The notes: generated by a model from the letters alone, not told the origin. A stretch of 64,000 bases of DNA from Chaetorhynchus papuensis (GCA_013396525.1 VWYX01000619.1:434490-498489), one strand, 5' to 3'. Positions 50,351 to 63,369 are shown, counted from the first letter of the stretch. Made by a program: numbers and translations.

Positions 50351-51403
50351 CAGGTCTTTTCAGATGAAATAGTCCCCAGCTTTGGAAAACTTCCAGAAAA
50401 CGTCATGAGAAAGCAGTTGTGAGCTCATGAAGACGCTTGGCCCCGACCGGCAGATGTGGGGGAGGCTTCCAGGGCTGCTGCCAGCCCCGTACGAACATCC
50501 TCCTGCGGCTAAAGCCTCCGTCTTGGGGCTGTGCTTCCACACAACATTTTGGGTACATTTTTCTCTAAGTTCTCTAAAGATTGTTCTTTTATTTATTATG
50601 CTCCACAGGACAAAAGGGAGCTAGCCATAATTTAGATACCGCCTTTGAGATGCCGGTGGTGAGCCGTGAAGCCACTCCTGGTCAGGGCACTGCGGGCAGG
50701 CAGAGCAGAAAAGACCCTGTTGCCTTCACATCCTCCCCAGCTGCATTTTAAATACCTAAACCTCTTGGGCTTCCTGCCATCATTACCTCTACACAGCCCA
50801 GAGCCTTGATTATATATGACTTCACCGTTGCACAGATTATTACATTTGTGGGGATCCTCAGACCAATGCAGTTAATGGGAAACTGAGGTGAAATATATAC
50901 ATTGCTTAACATCGTCGGAAACATATGGCTAAACATAAAGCGGTGCACGAGCTTCATATGTAAATAATATTTCTACCCCCTACACCACAGATCAACAACC
51001 AGTAAGGTAAAGAATAGAGCGATGTGATGATGCAGGGAGGGAAAGGGGATGTAGGTGACTTGTAGAAAGCACAGTGCTAAATAACTCCGTAATGAAGTAA
51101 TCTCCAAGGCTGTTCTTTATTCCTAGATTTCCAATACAACGCTGAAAAAGTTATTCTTCAAAAGAAAAACAAATTCTGTAATAAGGCAGTAAAACGTCAA
51201 TAGGGAAATCAAGGTGCCAGCGGGTTATTAATTAGTTTATCTCCATCAAAAGTTTGCAGCATGTTAATTGCTTTTATATATACACATTATGATATAATTG
51301 GGGGTCAGGAAACGTAGGACAATAGACAGAATGAGTGCTAGGAACATTAGTAAAGAAAGCTATGGAAACTGAGAGGTCTCTTACACAGCAGGAGAAAGAA
51401 AAC
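50351..51403. other. Non-coding sequence upstream of KCNIP1
   Basis: No gene. Within it, 51,180-51,300 is a low-GC block with several homeodomain-type TAAT cores (for example gttattaattagttta). It could be a conserved non-coding element, but this is not testable from one genome. Confidence 0.4.
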
Positions 51404-51958
51404 TGCTGTGTAGTATTCAGACAGGACTTTAAGCCTCCCCGGTGATAGGAAAAATGGATGCTAATGTCTTCGCTAACGACTCTATGGGCGGGGGTGTTTA
51501 GGAGAAATGGATGTTAATATCTTCGAACCGGGCCTTAATCTCTCTACGAACCTGAAGCCGTGCAAGTTTGTTACGGAACCCAGACAGCTTGACCGAGACG
51601 GCTAACTTTAGGGTAATAGGAGAAATGGGTCCACACAAGTCTATTGCAGAACCCAGACAGCACGAGCTTCCGATTTTTTTGGGGGGAAATGACGATACAT
51701 CTTCAAGGGGAAAGGTAGGCGGTTCGGAGAAAGCTGTACCTTCCTAGTGCCTCTGCCACTGGGGAAAGAAAGAGGGCAACATGCAGCCGGGAGTTTAGGA
51801 TAAAAGGAGGCTGCACCTCCAGAACCGTGAGTGAGACCCCACTGGAATATGCCCCAGCGGACTCTCTCCCTTTCTTTGAATAAAATTACAGGACTCCTCT
51901 GTCTCCTTTGTGGACACTGCCTTTTCACAGTGTGGCTTTTCTGCACACCGGCACTCTA
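51404..51958 (+). mobile_element. Putative LTR of an avian endogenous retrovirus (family unassigned)
   Basis: The right half has LTR architecture on the plus strand: a TATA-like ggataaaagga at 51,799, an AATAAA at 51,879-51,884 about 80 bp further on, and then a tail ending ctagtttccaca. The left half contains degenerate internal repeats typical of a U3: agaaatggatgttaat-like units at about 51,451 and 51,504, and cagaacccagacagc-like units at about 51,579 and 51,648. Proposed ends tgtgtagtatt...ttccaca are approximate and no target duplication was found. Confidence 0.5.
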
Positions 51959-51991
51959 GTTTCCACAGAGATTTCTTATCAGACATCCATT

Positions 51992-52582
51992 TGCCTCTTT
52001 AACCCCAGCCAGCAGCTCAGCCCCACACAGCTGCCTGTGCGTCCCCAACAGGACAAGAGAGACAATTAGAAGGGTAAAGTAAGAAAACTCATGGGCTGAC
52101 ATAAAGACAATTTCATAGAGAAAGCAAAAGCCAGGCACACTCGAGAACAAAACAAGGAATTAATTTGCTGCGTCCCACAGGCAGGCAGGTTCAGCCATCC
52201 CCAAGACAGCAGGGCTCCATCACACGTAACAGTGACTTGGAGAAAAAAATGCCATCATTCCAAATGTTCCCACACCCCCCCCGCCCCTTCTTCTTCACCC
52301 AACTTTATAGACTAAGCATGATGCCGTATGTCATGGAATATCCCTGGAGTCAGCTGGGGTCTACTGTTCTGGCTGTGTCCCCTCCCAGCTCCTTGTGCCC
52401 TCCCCCAGCCTGCTTTCTGGTGGGCAGAAGAGCAGAAAAGACCTTGACTCTGAGTAAACACTGCTCAGCAATAAGGAGAAAAATCCCTGTTTTGTCACCA
52501 TGGCTTCCAGCATAAATCCAAAATGGCTCATACCAGCTACTGTGAAGAAACTTAATTCTATTCCAGCCAATCCCAGCACACA
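51992..52582 (-). mobile_element. ERVL-type LTR, near complete, minus strand
   Basis: On the minus strand the element opens with tgtgtgctgggattggctgg, followed by an aatagaattaagttt block. It includes attgctgagcagtgtttact, a TATAAAG box (plus-strand 52,303-52,309) and an attgtctttatgtcagcc R-region block, and ends ggctggggttaaag. These are the landmarks of the common avian ERVL LTR also seen at 52,685-53,196. It points in the same direction as KCNIP1, whose start codon lies about 3.3 kb downstream. No clear target duplication. Confidence 0.8.
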
Positions 52583-52684
52583 TATGACAGGTGAAAATGG
52601 GTCAAAAGGAACACAAAATGTACATCAATAGGAGGGGATTATCATAACCACGGGGTTGCATAAAAGTTGCAGCAGGTTCAGTGG

Positions 52685-53196
52685 AGTGTTGGAGACTTTA
52701 TTGCTGAGCAGGGCTTACATAGAGCCAAGGCCTTTTCTGCTTTTCATACTGCCACACTGGCAAGGAGGCAGGGGGTGAATGGGAAGTTCAGAGGAGACAC
52801 AGCCAGGACAAGCGACTCCAACTGACCAGAGGGATATTTCTGGCCGTATGGCATCATACTTAGTATATAAAGTGGGGAAGAGGGAAGAAGGAAGAAGAAA
52901 AAAGAAAGAAAGCAGGCAGACATTTGGAGTGATGGTGATTGTCTTCTGAAGTAACCATTATGCATGGTGGGGCCCTGCTCTCCTGGAGATGGCTGGACCC
53001 CTGCCTCCCCATTGGAAACAGAATTAATTCCTTGTTTTGCTTTGCTTTCGCTTTCTCTATTAAACTGTCTTTATCTCAGCCCACGAGTTTTCTGACTTTT
53101 CCCTTTCCAATTTGAATCTCTCCCTGATCCTGCTTGTGGGGGAGTGAGCAAGTGGTTACATAGTGCTTGACTGTTGTCTGGGGTTAAACCATGACA
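52685..53196 (+). mobile_element. ERVL-type LTR, plus strand, 5'-truncated
   Basis: Homologous to the minus-strand LTR ending 102 bp to the left. Shared blocks are attgctgagcagggcttaca, ccttttctgc, gacacagcca, a TATATAAAG box at 52,864-52,872, a homopurine run behind it, ctgtctttatctcagcccac, and the terminus tctggggttaaaccatgaca. The first roughly 120 bp of the family LTR are missing. The two copies form a divergent, head-to-head pair. Confidence 0.85.
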
Positions 53197-56100
53197 GGCA
53201 CAAAACCTTTTGCCTGAAGTACAGGCATGCCTAAACTGAGTGCACATAAACTGAGTTACAATTCTGCCTTTTTGCCTTTTTTCCAGGAGCAGCCCTTGAC
53301 ACCTTGAAGGTCATTCCAAGCACGTGGCTTGTCTCTGCCTGTGGCAAACTATATTGTCTTCCCTGGAGTTTGTGCAGACTTCTTTTCCCAACAGAGGCTG
53401 AGGCCAGTGCCTAGAGCCTTCTTACTGAGCCAAGCACGGTATTTGCCATGCAAGCTTCCTGCAGCGTGGATGAAGTTCCAGCACTTGTGATATTCCAGCC
53501 CTGGACTTCGCTTGGGGAAGTTTGTCATTCTTGCTGAAATATACTGGTAATGTCATAATTCAGACTGGGATGAGGCTGAATATTTTTCAAATTCTTGAAT
53601 AGATTTGAATATATGCAAGGTCTAAAGCAAAAGACTGCTACAGCACATTCCTGAAAACTACACAGAGCTTATGTAAAAAACCCAAACCACAATAAATCTA
53701 GCCACTGCTCGCTGTTTGACAGTTTCTCGGCTATGAGTCCAGGAAACACTCTAGTGACAGGTTATAATTTTCATTATGTCTGTTCTTATCACACGTGTGT
53801 GAGTGAGATTAAAAGCAGCAGAAGAAGCAGAGACACACAGGCTCTAAAGAAATATTTCACCGGGAAGTGAATTCTGCTCAGTAGATGGAAACTTGATAGT
53901 TTAACATATGAAATGCATGCTTGCTGCTGTGTTTCCAGCAGTGAGGTGATGTCAACATTTTAATGAGGCCATGCTTAACTACCATCTTAGCTCTGTATTA
54001 TCAGGGTAGTTGTCCTTCAGAGAGGAGTTAAACGTACTCTTCCTTTGTTTTGTCAATCACAGTTTGCTTAACCATAACTGAGGACAGAGATACTACTTGG
54101 CAAATGCAAAGCTGGTCAGACAGCAAACAGCGTTTACTGAACACAGAGATCGTAGTCAGCTTGTGAAGCCGGAAGTGGGAAAAGGTTGGTAATGATATTT
54201 TCCTTGCACATAGGTTAGAGGGAGCTGAGGGCAGCTTCCCCGGAAAGACGTCCACAATCCAGAAAAACTGGTCTAGTCCAAAAGCAAGAGATTTACTTCT
54301 CATATGTAAGTGTATAAAGCTCCATGGATAAGTCGGCCTTGGCAGAGGTCATTACAGAGGACACAAGTAGGAGGAAAAAATTCAAAAAAGTTTAAATCAT
54401 GCTTCCCTTCACTTTGGGGCAAGAACTTGTCAAAGTGGTCTCCAGACTCGTAGGTGTTTTCATTGAACCAATGGCTGTTCTTATGCCTCCTAGATCCAGT
54501 GACATGGAATCATGTACATACTCATTTTTATAATAGTATGAGAGTGTGTATGAACTTGAGCTGTCCTTGAATGAAGGAGGAATGCAATGGCTAATATGTA
54601 AGCTGTGCTTCAGTAGCTTGGTAGGATAGGTCAGAAAAAAAAAAACAACCAAAAACCCACTGATAAGAATGTCAATTTGAAGAACTTCTATGGTAGTAAA
54701 GATAGCATAGCTCCTTCTAGAGGCACTAAGTCATGAAGTTTCAAAAATGAAATTTCCTCAGCGTGTCAATTTCAGGGAAAATGAGAACTATATTTCTTTC
54801 ATCCCCCTAATTACTCACATACTAGGTTTTCACTCAACCTTCAGTTAATTCACTGATGCATTCATTGGTCTGGACTTGGTATATACCTTGATGAGACAAA
54901 GTATTTTCTTTCTTTATGTTGCAGTAATTATCTCAGACAGAATTTATTGAAAATACTCTTTTCATTTTTTTTCATCTTGTTATGAAATGGCTCTAATAAC
55001 ATATACCTCCCTCATACTTATTTTTGTCATCCCAAAAATCTATTTGCCTCAGTATAATAAGGTTCAGTGATTTGGCACCCAACAGTTTTGTGGCAAACTG
55101 TCTTTAGCTTGGCGCAGGCATTACAAAGCAAAATACCTCCAGCCAGCAGCCAGTGTTCTTAAGTCAGTAATCCTGTATGACTTTTTACACCCTGTCGATT
55201 CTTGAAGTGTAGGCAAGTTGATTTATGCAACAGACACTGAAATTCTCAGAGAGCAGGAAAGAGATTGTATGCTTGTACATCAAAATGAGCTACAACAACT
55301 TGTTCTAGTTCAGAAACTTAAATTCTGATGACAGCACAAAGACTGCACAAAGACTTACATAAATGAAGTCAAGAAGGATAGGGAAGCACAGGTCACACTT
55401 CCTGACTGAACTCCTTTTACCTTCATCAGTCTTTTTTGTTTGTTTTACACATACAGTGGTTGCTGAGCTTTTCAACAAACAGTAAAGCCCTTTCCCAATT
55501 AAATCACAATTAAAGTGATTGAAACTCACATACAATTTTGAATCAATCATTGTTCAGTTTAATGCAGGAAATATTTTCTTGATTTGAAAACTGCAACATG
55601 TATCAATATCTGTATGCTTTTTTGAATAGTTTTATACCTACCCTTCCAATTACATTTTTGACATATGTAAGTCTGCACACAGACCCAAACATGGCTCTTA
55701 ATGGACTGATTCTGATAATGACTAAACAGCAAACCTCTTATAGATGAAAAATTATAAATTGCTTTTAGACAAACATTTGAAGAAGTGTGTCATTGCTGCC
55801 CTGGGAAGAAGAGCCCTGAGACTGTTATGATACAGAACAATAAAATGCAATACTGGCTACAATAATTTGTTTATATAATTTGTGAATTTGTAGACTCCTG
55901 TGAGAAATTTTTGTAAGTTGCTCTGATTCTTGAAAATTTCACTAATAAAAAGATGAATGATACTTCTGTTATTGTTTAAAATTCATCGTTCAGCAAAACA
56001 CAGAGTAGACATAATATCCTGTAATCAGGGATTAACCATATGTGTATGGCTACACTGTAATCAAAACAGTTTGTAAGTTACCCTCAGGTGAAATCTATTC

Positions 56101-59100
56101 ATTTAGGAAAATACACAGATGTTTATAAATACTCTGCATTTGGAAGTTCAGATTCACTAAAAAAAATAAGTCAATCAATTAAAAGCGTAGATTCATAAAT
56201 ATTATTCAGATTGTCTTTCCTCATGGTCCTTTTGAAGTATGTGTTCTTCTCAACTACGGTGCTTTAGGAAAACACATCAAGGGAAGAAGTCCTGGCTCAG
56301 CTAATGGTGACAAACTATCTATTGTCTCGAACAAATGTAAGTTTTCCGTTTCTGATATTCAACCAGTAATACAGAGAGTCTACTGTTTTCTACTGACTGC
56401 ACTTACTCTTTTCTGCACACATGGTACAAAAGGCAGTACTCTATCCAACAAAAGCCTTTGTACATAACCCTCACCCAAGAGGTGCCCTTGCTCCTCTGAT
56501 TTCAATGCTTGGTGGAGCCTTGTTACTCTACTTCTTAATTGTTGTGGGGTTTTTTTACTTGGCTTTTTAAATATTTAATTTATTTTTAATCCTATGACCT
56601 CTGATCACTAAGTCTCAGAGCAGTTTGGAAGCAATAACAAGGTAAGTGCCAAAGAAGATGGCATTTTCCCTAGCTGCCAGATGAAGAGCATTGATGCCAG
56701 AAAATTGATGTGCTCAGTTTCTTGCTGCAGCAAGTGACAGAAACAGTCTACTACTCTATCTACTTGATCTACAGAGACTTTAAGGAAAAGCACTAGCAAA
56801 TTACAGATGTCTGAGAACCAGCATCCGTTTCCACACAGCCCAGCAATGCGATATGTTAGCAGGATCCCAAACAGAGAAAAGTATTTCCCCGCTTTTGTAC
56901 TACTTTATTTTACAAGTGAAATTTCAGGCACTTCAGCACACCGAGGGGCCTGGTGAGATTTTGAAAGTAGATGATAACTGCTTACTTCCCCAGGTTCCTC
57001 CGTGATCTACCAAATAGTTCTCCAGTTACTGCAGCTAACACACACTTAGAGGAGGGAGTGGAATGCTTTCTCTGTGTATGCACAGCAACAGTATTCTGAA
57101 TTATTAAGCACCATACTCCTTAACAGTTCCACAAATATACCTATTTCTGTATAAAAGCAGCCAACACCCCTTCACACTGGACTTTTTCAAGGCCCTAATG
57201 TGGTCTTTAAGTGAATGTTCCTTTGTGTATCAGCCAGTACTCATCACTTGAATGAATTGAGAATAATGTGAACTTTGCACAGTTGTCCAAAGACAAGTAC
57301 GTTGTGGGGCAGGAATAATAATAAGGCAGCTTTTTGGCTTAAGGACCTTGTGAATCAAAGCAGTATGCTTGGGGAAATCTGACAGTTCTGAGCATTGCTC
57401 TTCATTGTGTAAAATTTTTGCTGCTGTTTTTCTCTGTCTCGAAACTAGCCAAGTTAAATCCATTGCACAAGCTTACCAATACTATTCTGAATTATATCAC
57501 CCAGAGAGAATTTGGTCAGACTAGCTGGGGTCCAGAAATGCGTGCGTCTTCCGTTGCATGTGAGATTTTTTCATGCTTTTATTTAAATTCTACATAAGTT
57601 AATGAGAATTTGGAAAAACATGGGAGAACCTCATGTACAGTTTTACATCTCCAGGTCTTTACCAGACCCCAGGCATACCTAGGAAGCAAGCAAAATTACA
57701 TATATGTAGTAGGTTAAGGCAGATGCATTTTGATCACCAAATATCCAATCTTCACAGATTATGACAGAGGTACTTATTTGCTGACAGTCCAAATTGGACT
57801 CTATCAAGATTAGTTTTGCTATGGGGCCAGACCAGGGTATAAATACAAAAAGCAAACAACCGATTGTAAGGAAAGAGGGTAAGTAAACTCAGTGGCACAC
57901 CGAGCAAGAACAGAAATTTTTACTTGAGGCAGCTAAAGCAGTCAAGTCTCTTAGCTCCAAGTCCAATAACATCTGCAGAAAGCCACTCGATCTCATAAGC
58001 AATAATATCTTTCCCAACCCTGCATTTGTCTTGTTTGCAAGGCTTTCTGAGGCAAGTAAATTTAATCTAAGCTGTAATGTTCCTCCTAGTTAATAATCAG
58101 CTAAGAAGAAGTGATGGTCCAAGGTCACTTCTCAACATACACAAAGCAAAGCACATCCTTCTTGTGCTAGTATTTTGTAAGTAAGCACTGCAACTTACCG
58201 ATGCAATTAAAAGGAAATCAGCATTTTCTTCTGCATTATTCTCCCATTTAGTCAAGTTCAGTCTTTGAGAATGTGTTTATTAGTAATATATGCTGTTCCC
58301 ACTGTACGTTATGGAGTTCGTTTCAGTGTCATAGACTTCTCGCTGTGGCTGTACCACGTAGGTTGTCCTTGCTACAAGAAGACAACAAAGGCAGCCAGTT
58401 ATCAGGCAAATCTGGTTCTGAAAGATCAGAAATACTTTCAAGGAGTTCTAGTCAAATTTCAATTTACCACATCACTTTTCTCAAAAACAAAAGGAGAGAC
58501 TATTACATCTTGCTAATTTTAGACATACTTTAAAATGCCTTCTCCCCATCTTTTTTTCACTACAGGCTTTTCCTCATTATAAACCTTCCTCTCTTACCAC
58601 TGTGTAATGGGAATTATGGTGGACCTACAAGAAAAAGGTCAAGAACAAGCAGTCTGATAATAGGAAAAGGCAGACTGAATTCAACCATCATTTTCCATTA
58701 CTTCTGGCTACGGAATGCGAGAATTTAAAGGTTTCCCCCATTCCCACTGACTGAAGCATGTAAGATTTGTAAGAACTATAGCAGTTTCATTTGTTGAAAG
58801 GAGATGAAATAATTGATCTTCCAGGCTCTACTCTTTCTACAGACTTATGTGAGTGCCACACTTAGCAACAAGGAAAAATTCCTCCTGACTTCCTGCATAG
58901 CGCAGGCTACAGAAACTGGTTCCCTCACTAAGTCAAGCCCTTTGTGGCCGAGTAACAGAAACCCCATCTTGCCCTTTGGTAGGGCACAGCTCACATTGCA
59001 GAACTGGGCTCCAGCTCAGAATTTGCTTTCTGAACTGCTTCCACGGGCATTGCTGCTGTCTGCTTTGAAAGTTAGTTATAATACGCTTTACAGGAAAAGC

Positions 59101-60524
59101 AATGGGTGGTATGTTTTTGTTTTTTTCCTATTTTTGTCGCTTCTATTTTTAAAATAAATTAAAGCTGTAGAGAATCATCAAAGAGGCAGTAAAATGACAG
59201 ATCGTGTAGCAGCAGGTGAAGGCTGATATAATACCTACCTCTCGTGCAGTTGTGGAATTAACCTGAAGACAGACTAAAAGAACAGCCACAGGATCTAGGG
59301 AGAAGTTCAGCGATGTTCAGTGATGTGAGAAGAGCTCAGGGAGTTTTAGGTACTGTAAAAAGGGTAGCTTGAAAAAAGGAAAGTTTTTGCTGTTGTTGTT
59401 TCTAAAATGAGTGGGTGAGTCTCAGTAGGCCTAGTTCTTTTTTTATCCTCAGACATCCCTACTAGCAGCTTGCTATTTTTATGGATTGTTTAAAAAATTG
59501 TTCTCCCATGATTTTTCTTACCCTTTAGTGCCTTTCCATCTTTATAACTCTACTTTGAAACCCTGGAGTTGGTCGGATAGATGCTTAACGCCCAGGCTGG
59601 CAGACTAGTGTGAACAAAGAGCTTTTAAATGTATTCTCTCCTACAGCTTCTCTTGTCTTCTGAAACTGAGTACAAAACTAGCCCTTGGGCCACTATTTCA
59701 GTATCATCACTGCTACAGAACAGCACAGAGCATTCCCCAAAAAGCAGAGAGGTAGAAGTAACTGGAATATGGTCCTGATTACCCTGTGTTCTTACACCTA
59801 ACAGGATTAACAAAAAGTTAATGGTTTGTGGATCCACCAGATCTGTCAAAGAAAAAGGGCTTTTCACAATTCAGGACCAGTGGGCAAAGCTTGTGAATCA
59901 CTGAGTTTCAAATTTCAAAGACAAAAAAAGAACCCACAAAAGAATCCCACCAGTCAAAAGATATGCTGTATTCTTTCTTACTAGCCAAAATCTCCATTAT
60001 GTTATTTTTATGAATGACTATATAATGACGTATTAAAAGATTTAACTTGGTCTTAATGACTCTGAGTATCTATACGGAGCCTGAGGCATCATCCTGTCAG
60101 GAGTGCTCCTGAACAATGCATGGGCTTACTATACGTTATATAGCAACTTCACTCTGATTTGTGTCAAGCCAGCTAGATATCTACTATCTTTTTGTTATGA
60201 GCTGCAAGAAATGCATTAAAATATCAGTATTTCCACCACAAAGCAAAATTAGTTTGGCGCTACAGGAACTTGTGGTCATGGTATTCCTAATTCAATAACC
60301 AAGCTTTCAGGTCAGTTGAACTAGGTGGGAGGGCTGAAATCCAAAAGTTGCTACTGTGCACGAGAAGACTGGTCAGGAGATACTCAGATGTTTCTTGGCC
60401 GTGTCTGTGAACATTAACCTTCGATTAACCCCTCTGCCACTAAGCACTTCATTTATCCTATCTTTTTTGGGTCTTTCTTGAAAGCAGTTTAAACTTAAAC
60501 TGATGCATTTTAGTTTGCTTACAT
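53197..60524. other. Non-coding sequence upstream of KCNIP1
   Basis: I recognise no exon, RNA gene or retroelement. All open frames are short and without domains. In mammals LCP2 is the next gene on this side, but its first coding exon is not visible here. Confidence 0.5.
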
Positions 60525-60620
60525 ACAGAATCCCAGAACGGGTAAGGCTGGAATGGACCGCAGTGGGTCATCTTGTCCAACCTCCCCGCTCAAACAGGGT
60601 CATCCCAGAGCACATGGAGG
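60525..60620 (-). mobile_element. CR1 LINE 3'-end fragment
   Basis: The stretch acagaatcccagaacgg, then gtaaggctggaatggacc, gtcatcttgtccaacctccc and gctcaaacagggtcatc is the reverse complement of the CR1 3' UTR. Only about 95 bp remain. The body is cut off at 60,620, where ERVL-type leader sequence begins. Confidence 0.85.
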
Positions 60621-60621
60621 A

Positions 60622-60992
60622 GGTGAGATCATGTGAGGGAAACAACATGGAGACACCGAGGTGAGTGGAGAAGGAGGGGGAGGAAGTATTCCAGGAACTA
60701 GAGCCGAGATTCCTCTGCAGGCTGTGGTGATGACCATGGTGAAGCAGGCTGTGCCCCTGCAGCCCATGGGGGTCCACAGGGGACGCAAAGATACGCCTGC
60801 AGCCCATGGAGGAGGTGCCCACACTGGAGCTGGTGGATGCTTGGAGGAGGCTGTGATCTGGTGGGAGACCTGGTGGAGAGAGGGGGCCCCTGCTTCCAAG
60901 CTGGAGCAGCCTGTCCTTGGAGGATTGCACACCGTGGAAGAGTGACCCCCACAACAGCAGTTTTGGGAGGACTGCAGCTCAGGTGGGCTGTG
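60622..60992 (+). mobile_element. ERVL-type internal leader fragment (no coding capacity)
   Basis: The sequence resembles the GC-rich 5' leader of bird ERVL elements. That leader is built from degenerate units of the form ctgcagcccatgg, accatggtgaagcaggctgt, gacccacgctggagcag and ggaggactgcagc. Here the units are decayed (for example 60,731, 60,758, 60,798, 60,902, 60,967). There is no LTR to its left and no recognisable gag or pol to its right. Open frames on both strands across it are by-products of the repeated units. Confidence 0.65.
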
Positions 60993-62806
60993 GGTCGTGA
61001 GTAAATGGTCAGGGCTTATATTCTGCTTTGAGGCCCGGTTTGGCAACACCACAACACTCCAGTGCAGGATCAGTGCCACAGGGAGGGGCTGCACAGCTGC
61101 CCTGAGCCCCAGCCCCTGCATCAGTAGCTGTGGGCGGGTGGAACTCACCTATTTCCAGATTCAAATCCCTTTACTTGTCACTCCTGCTTATTTCTAGGCA
61201 CTGAAAGCTCACTTCAGCTGTTCAGAGACAGCCCAAACTGGTCCAAGGATTTAAGGAATCTGCCAGACTTTGGGAATGTGTGTTGCCATTCTAGCCTTAT
61301 CCAAATAAGGGGGCACAAGGGGGCAGGAGGAGGACAGAGACCTATCACCGGGCCTGTGCTCGTGGGCTTCAGGGGACACCTGCACTGAGGAGGAAATAGA
61401 AAGGGGAAAGAGGGAAGCACGACCTGATGGGACACAGCTCTAGCACCACATTTCCTCTTGTTCCTGCTGTCCTGGAAAGCCACAGGTAAATCCAGTCCCT
61501 CAGACCTTGCATTCCTGAACACCAGGAGAGCTGGAGTTTTACCCAAATCCCAGTGCCCTGCACCAGCTGCCACCCCTGGGAGAGCTCAGCTCCCCAGGCT
61601 CCCGAACTCACAAACCAGTCCTTAGATGAACAAATAACGCCCAACCCGCTCCTCTCGGTGCAGCCAAACACCACAACTCTATCATCCCCAAGGAAATCTG
61701 GCATTCGCCTCTTCACCTCTTCCCTTTTCCAGCAGACAGGGGTAGGACCGGGCTGTCAGAAATGTCATTCCCTAGGCACTTAATCCCAGCAGAGAGGAAA
61801 AGAGGAACCCTGTGTCCCTCTAACTTACCCCTCAGCGTGGGCAGGACCCCCTCAGCCGGGGCCCTCCAGCACAGGCCCCCAGGGCCAGAGTCTCTCGGCT
61901 TTGGCTGCTCAAACACCAAAGTTTTTGGCATCACTGGGCCCACTTAAACAGTTTTTCCTTTCCTGTAAGAGAGGAGAAAAAAAAAACTAAGCCCACTGCA
62001 GAAGTCAAAGTATCACAGCTTTCACACTTCTCTTTTGATTGCTCACTACAGAGGTTTCTTGCATAGAAAACTGGACATCACTGAGCTACCACACAAAGCT
62101 GTTCACAGCAGGCAAAGGCAAGAGGTGCACACAGCACCAAGAAGCAGTACCTGGGCTTTGGGGGAACACAACCGTACCAAGTTCTGGAGCCAGGGGATGA
62201 CGTTTGGGAACAATCCTTGCTGCCTGGAGGCAATTCAGACAAGGGAGCCACAGGAGCTGTGGGACTTTTTGCACTCCCTGCAATGGTATCAGTCCAGACA
62301 ATGAGACATTTCCTCGAACAGATCCTCCCTATAAACGGGAGCTACAGCAAAGCTCAAGCCCTCATTTAGAAGGCCCTGGAAAATTAACGGTGAGGTGGCA
62401 TTACCTGGAGCCCCAGGGGACTGAGGTGAAGGTGATGAAGAAGCAGACTGCAAACAGCTTCCAACTGCTTCTCACGCCAGCGTCTGTGTCCCTTCCAAGC
62501 ACCACAGGTGAACAAACAGGTACCCCAAGACTGATTTCCTTTGTACTTACGGCAGCACAGACCCACCAGGAGGAACTGGAATCCAAGGACACGTGTCAGC
62601 AGCTGTCTTCCCCCTTGCTGCTCTCTCTGCATTTTCCCTTTCCAGTGGACTGCAAGTGCCACCCCCCAGAGGCAGGAAAACTGCCTTTCAGTCCAGTACA
62701 AAACCTGCCTGGAAAGCCCAGGATGCTAGGAGCCAGCAGCCCATTTCTCCTGGATTTTCTGCTGACAGGCATTTTAAGCCTGTTTTGCCTCACAGGTGCT
62801 TTTCTG
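60993..62806. other. GC-richer non-coding stretch between retroelement pieces
   Basis: No domain, RNA gene or named repeat was recognised. Several open frames exist (for example 202 codons on the plus strand at 62,204-62,812), but they show no retroviral or cellular protein similarity that I know. The stretch may be decayed internal retroviral sequence, which I cannot show. Confidence 0.4.
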
Positions 62807-62984
62807 TCCTAAAGGCTGAGGCAATGCCAGCCAGCCTTCCCACGGCTGAAGGCGACACTCCTAAAGGCTGAGGCAATGCCAGCAAGCCTCCCCACGGCTG
62901 GAGGCGACACTCCTAAAGGCTGAGGCAATGCCAGCCAGCCTCCCCACAGCTGGAGGCGGCAGTCCTAAAGGCTGAGGTGATGCC
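62807..62984. repeat. 52-bp minisatellite, about 3.4 copies
   Basis: The motif tcctaaaggctgaggcaatg starts at 62,807, 62,859 and 62,911, and a variant (tcctaaaggctgaggtgatg) starts at 62,963, an exact 52-bp period. Each unit continues ccagccagcct, ccccacggctg, gaggcgacac with a few substitutions. The last copy is partial. Confidence 0.95.
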
Positions 62985-63369
62985 GTGGAGGAGCGGGTGA
63001 GTGGGGAAGAATGAGGGGGGGCCAGTGCTAGGCACCCTCCCCCAGAGGGAGCCAAAACTGCCGGAAAAACTTCACAGGGAGGGGGGCTGTGTGTAGAATG
63101 CTAAAACCTGCCAAGGTTTTAATTTTTATGTCTATTGACAAGTGATACTAATTTGGATATAAATTCATTTGGAAACAAGCTCTCCCTATCTACTCTATTA
63201 CATATAGGAACATAAGAGACTGGGAATAGAGATGGGTAGGTTTTGAAAAGAACGAGCTGACATTTTTATAGAGGAAGGAAAGAAGCGAGTGCCTGGAACC
63301 ATGAGAAAAGACGAGCAGGATGGGGGAGGAAAGACTTTAACTAACTTTGTCTCTAACTTACTTTGTCTC
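62985..63369. other. Non-coding stretch before the right-edge LTR
   Basis: Nothing recognised. A polypurine-like run (atgggggaggaaaga, about 63,320-63,335) lies some 35 bp before the LTR, and a short tctaacttactttgtctct-type direct repeat abuts its start. Confidence 0.4.

Noticed and set aside
60600..61148. 182-codon minus-strand open frame
   Set aside because: It is the antisense of degenerate ERVL-type leader repeat units, so it is an artefact of repeat composition.
62204..62812. 202-codon plus-strand open frame near the right edge
   Set aside because: No recognisable retroviral or cellular motif, overlapping long frames on both strands, and its end runs into a minisatellite. Treated as a chance frame.
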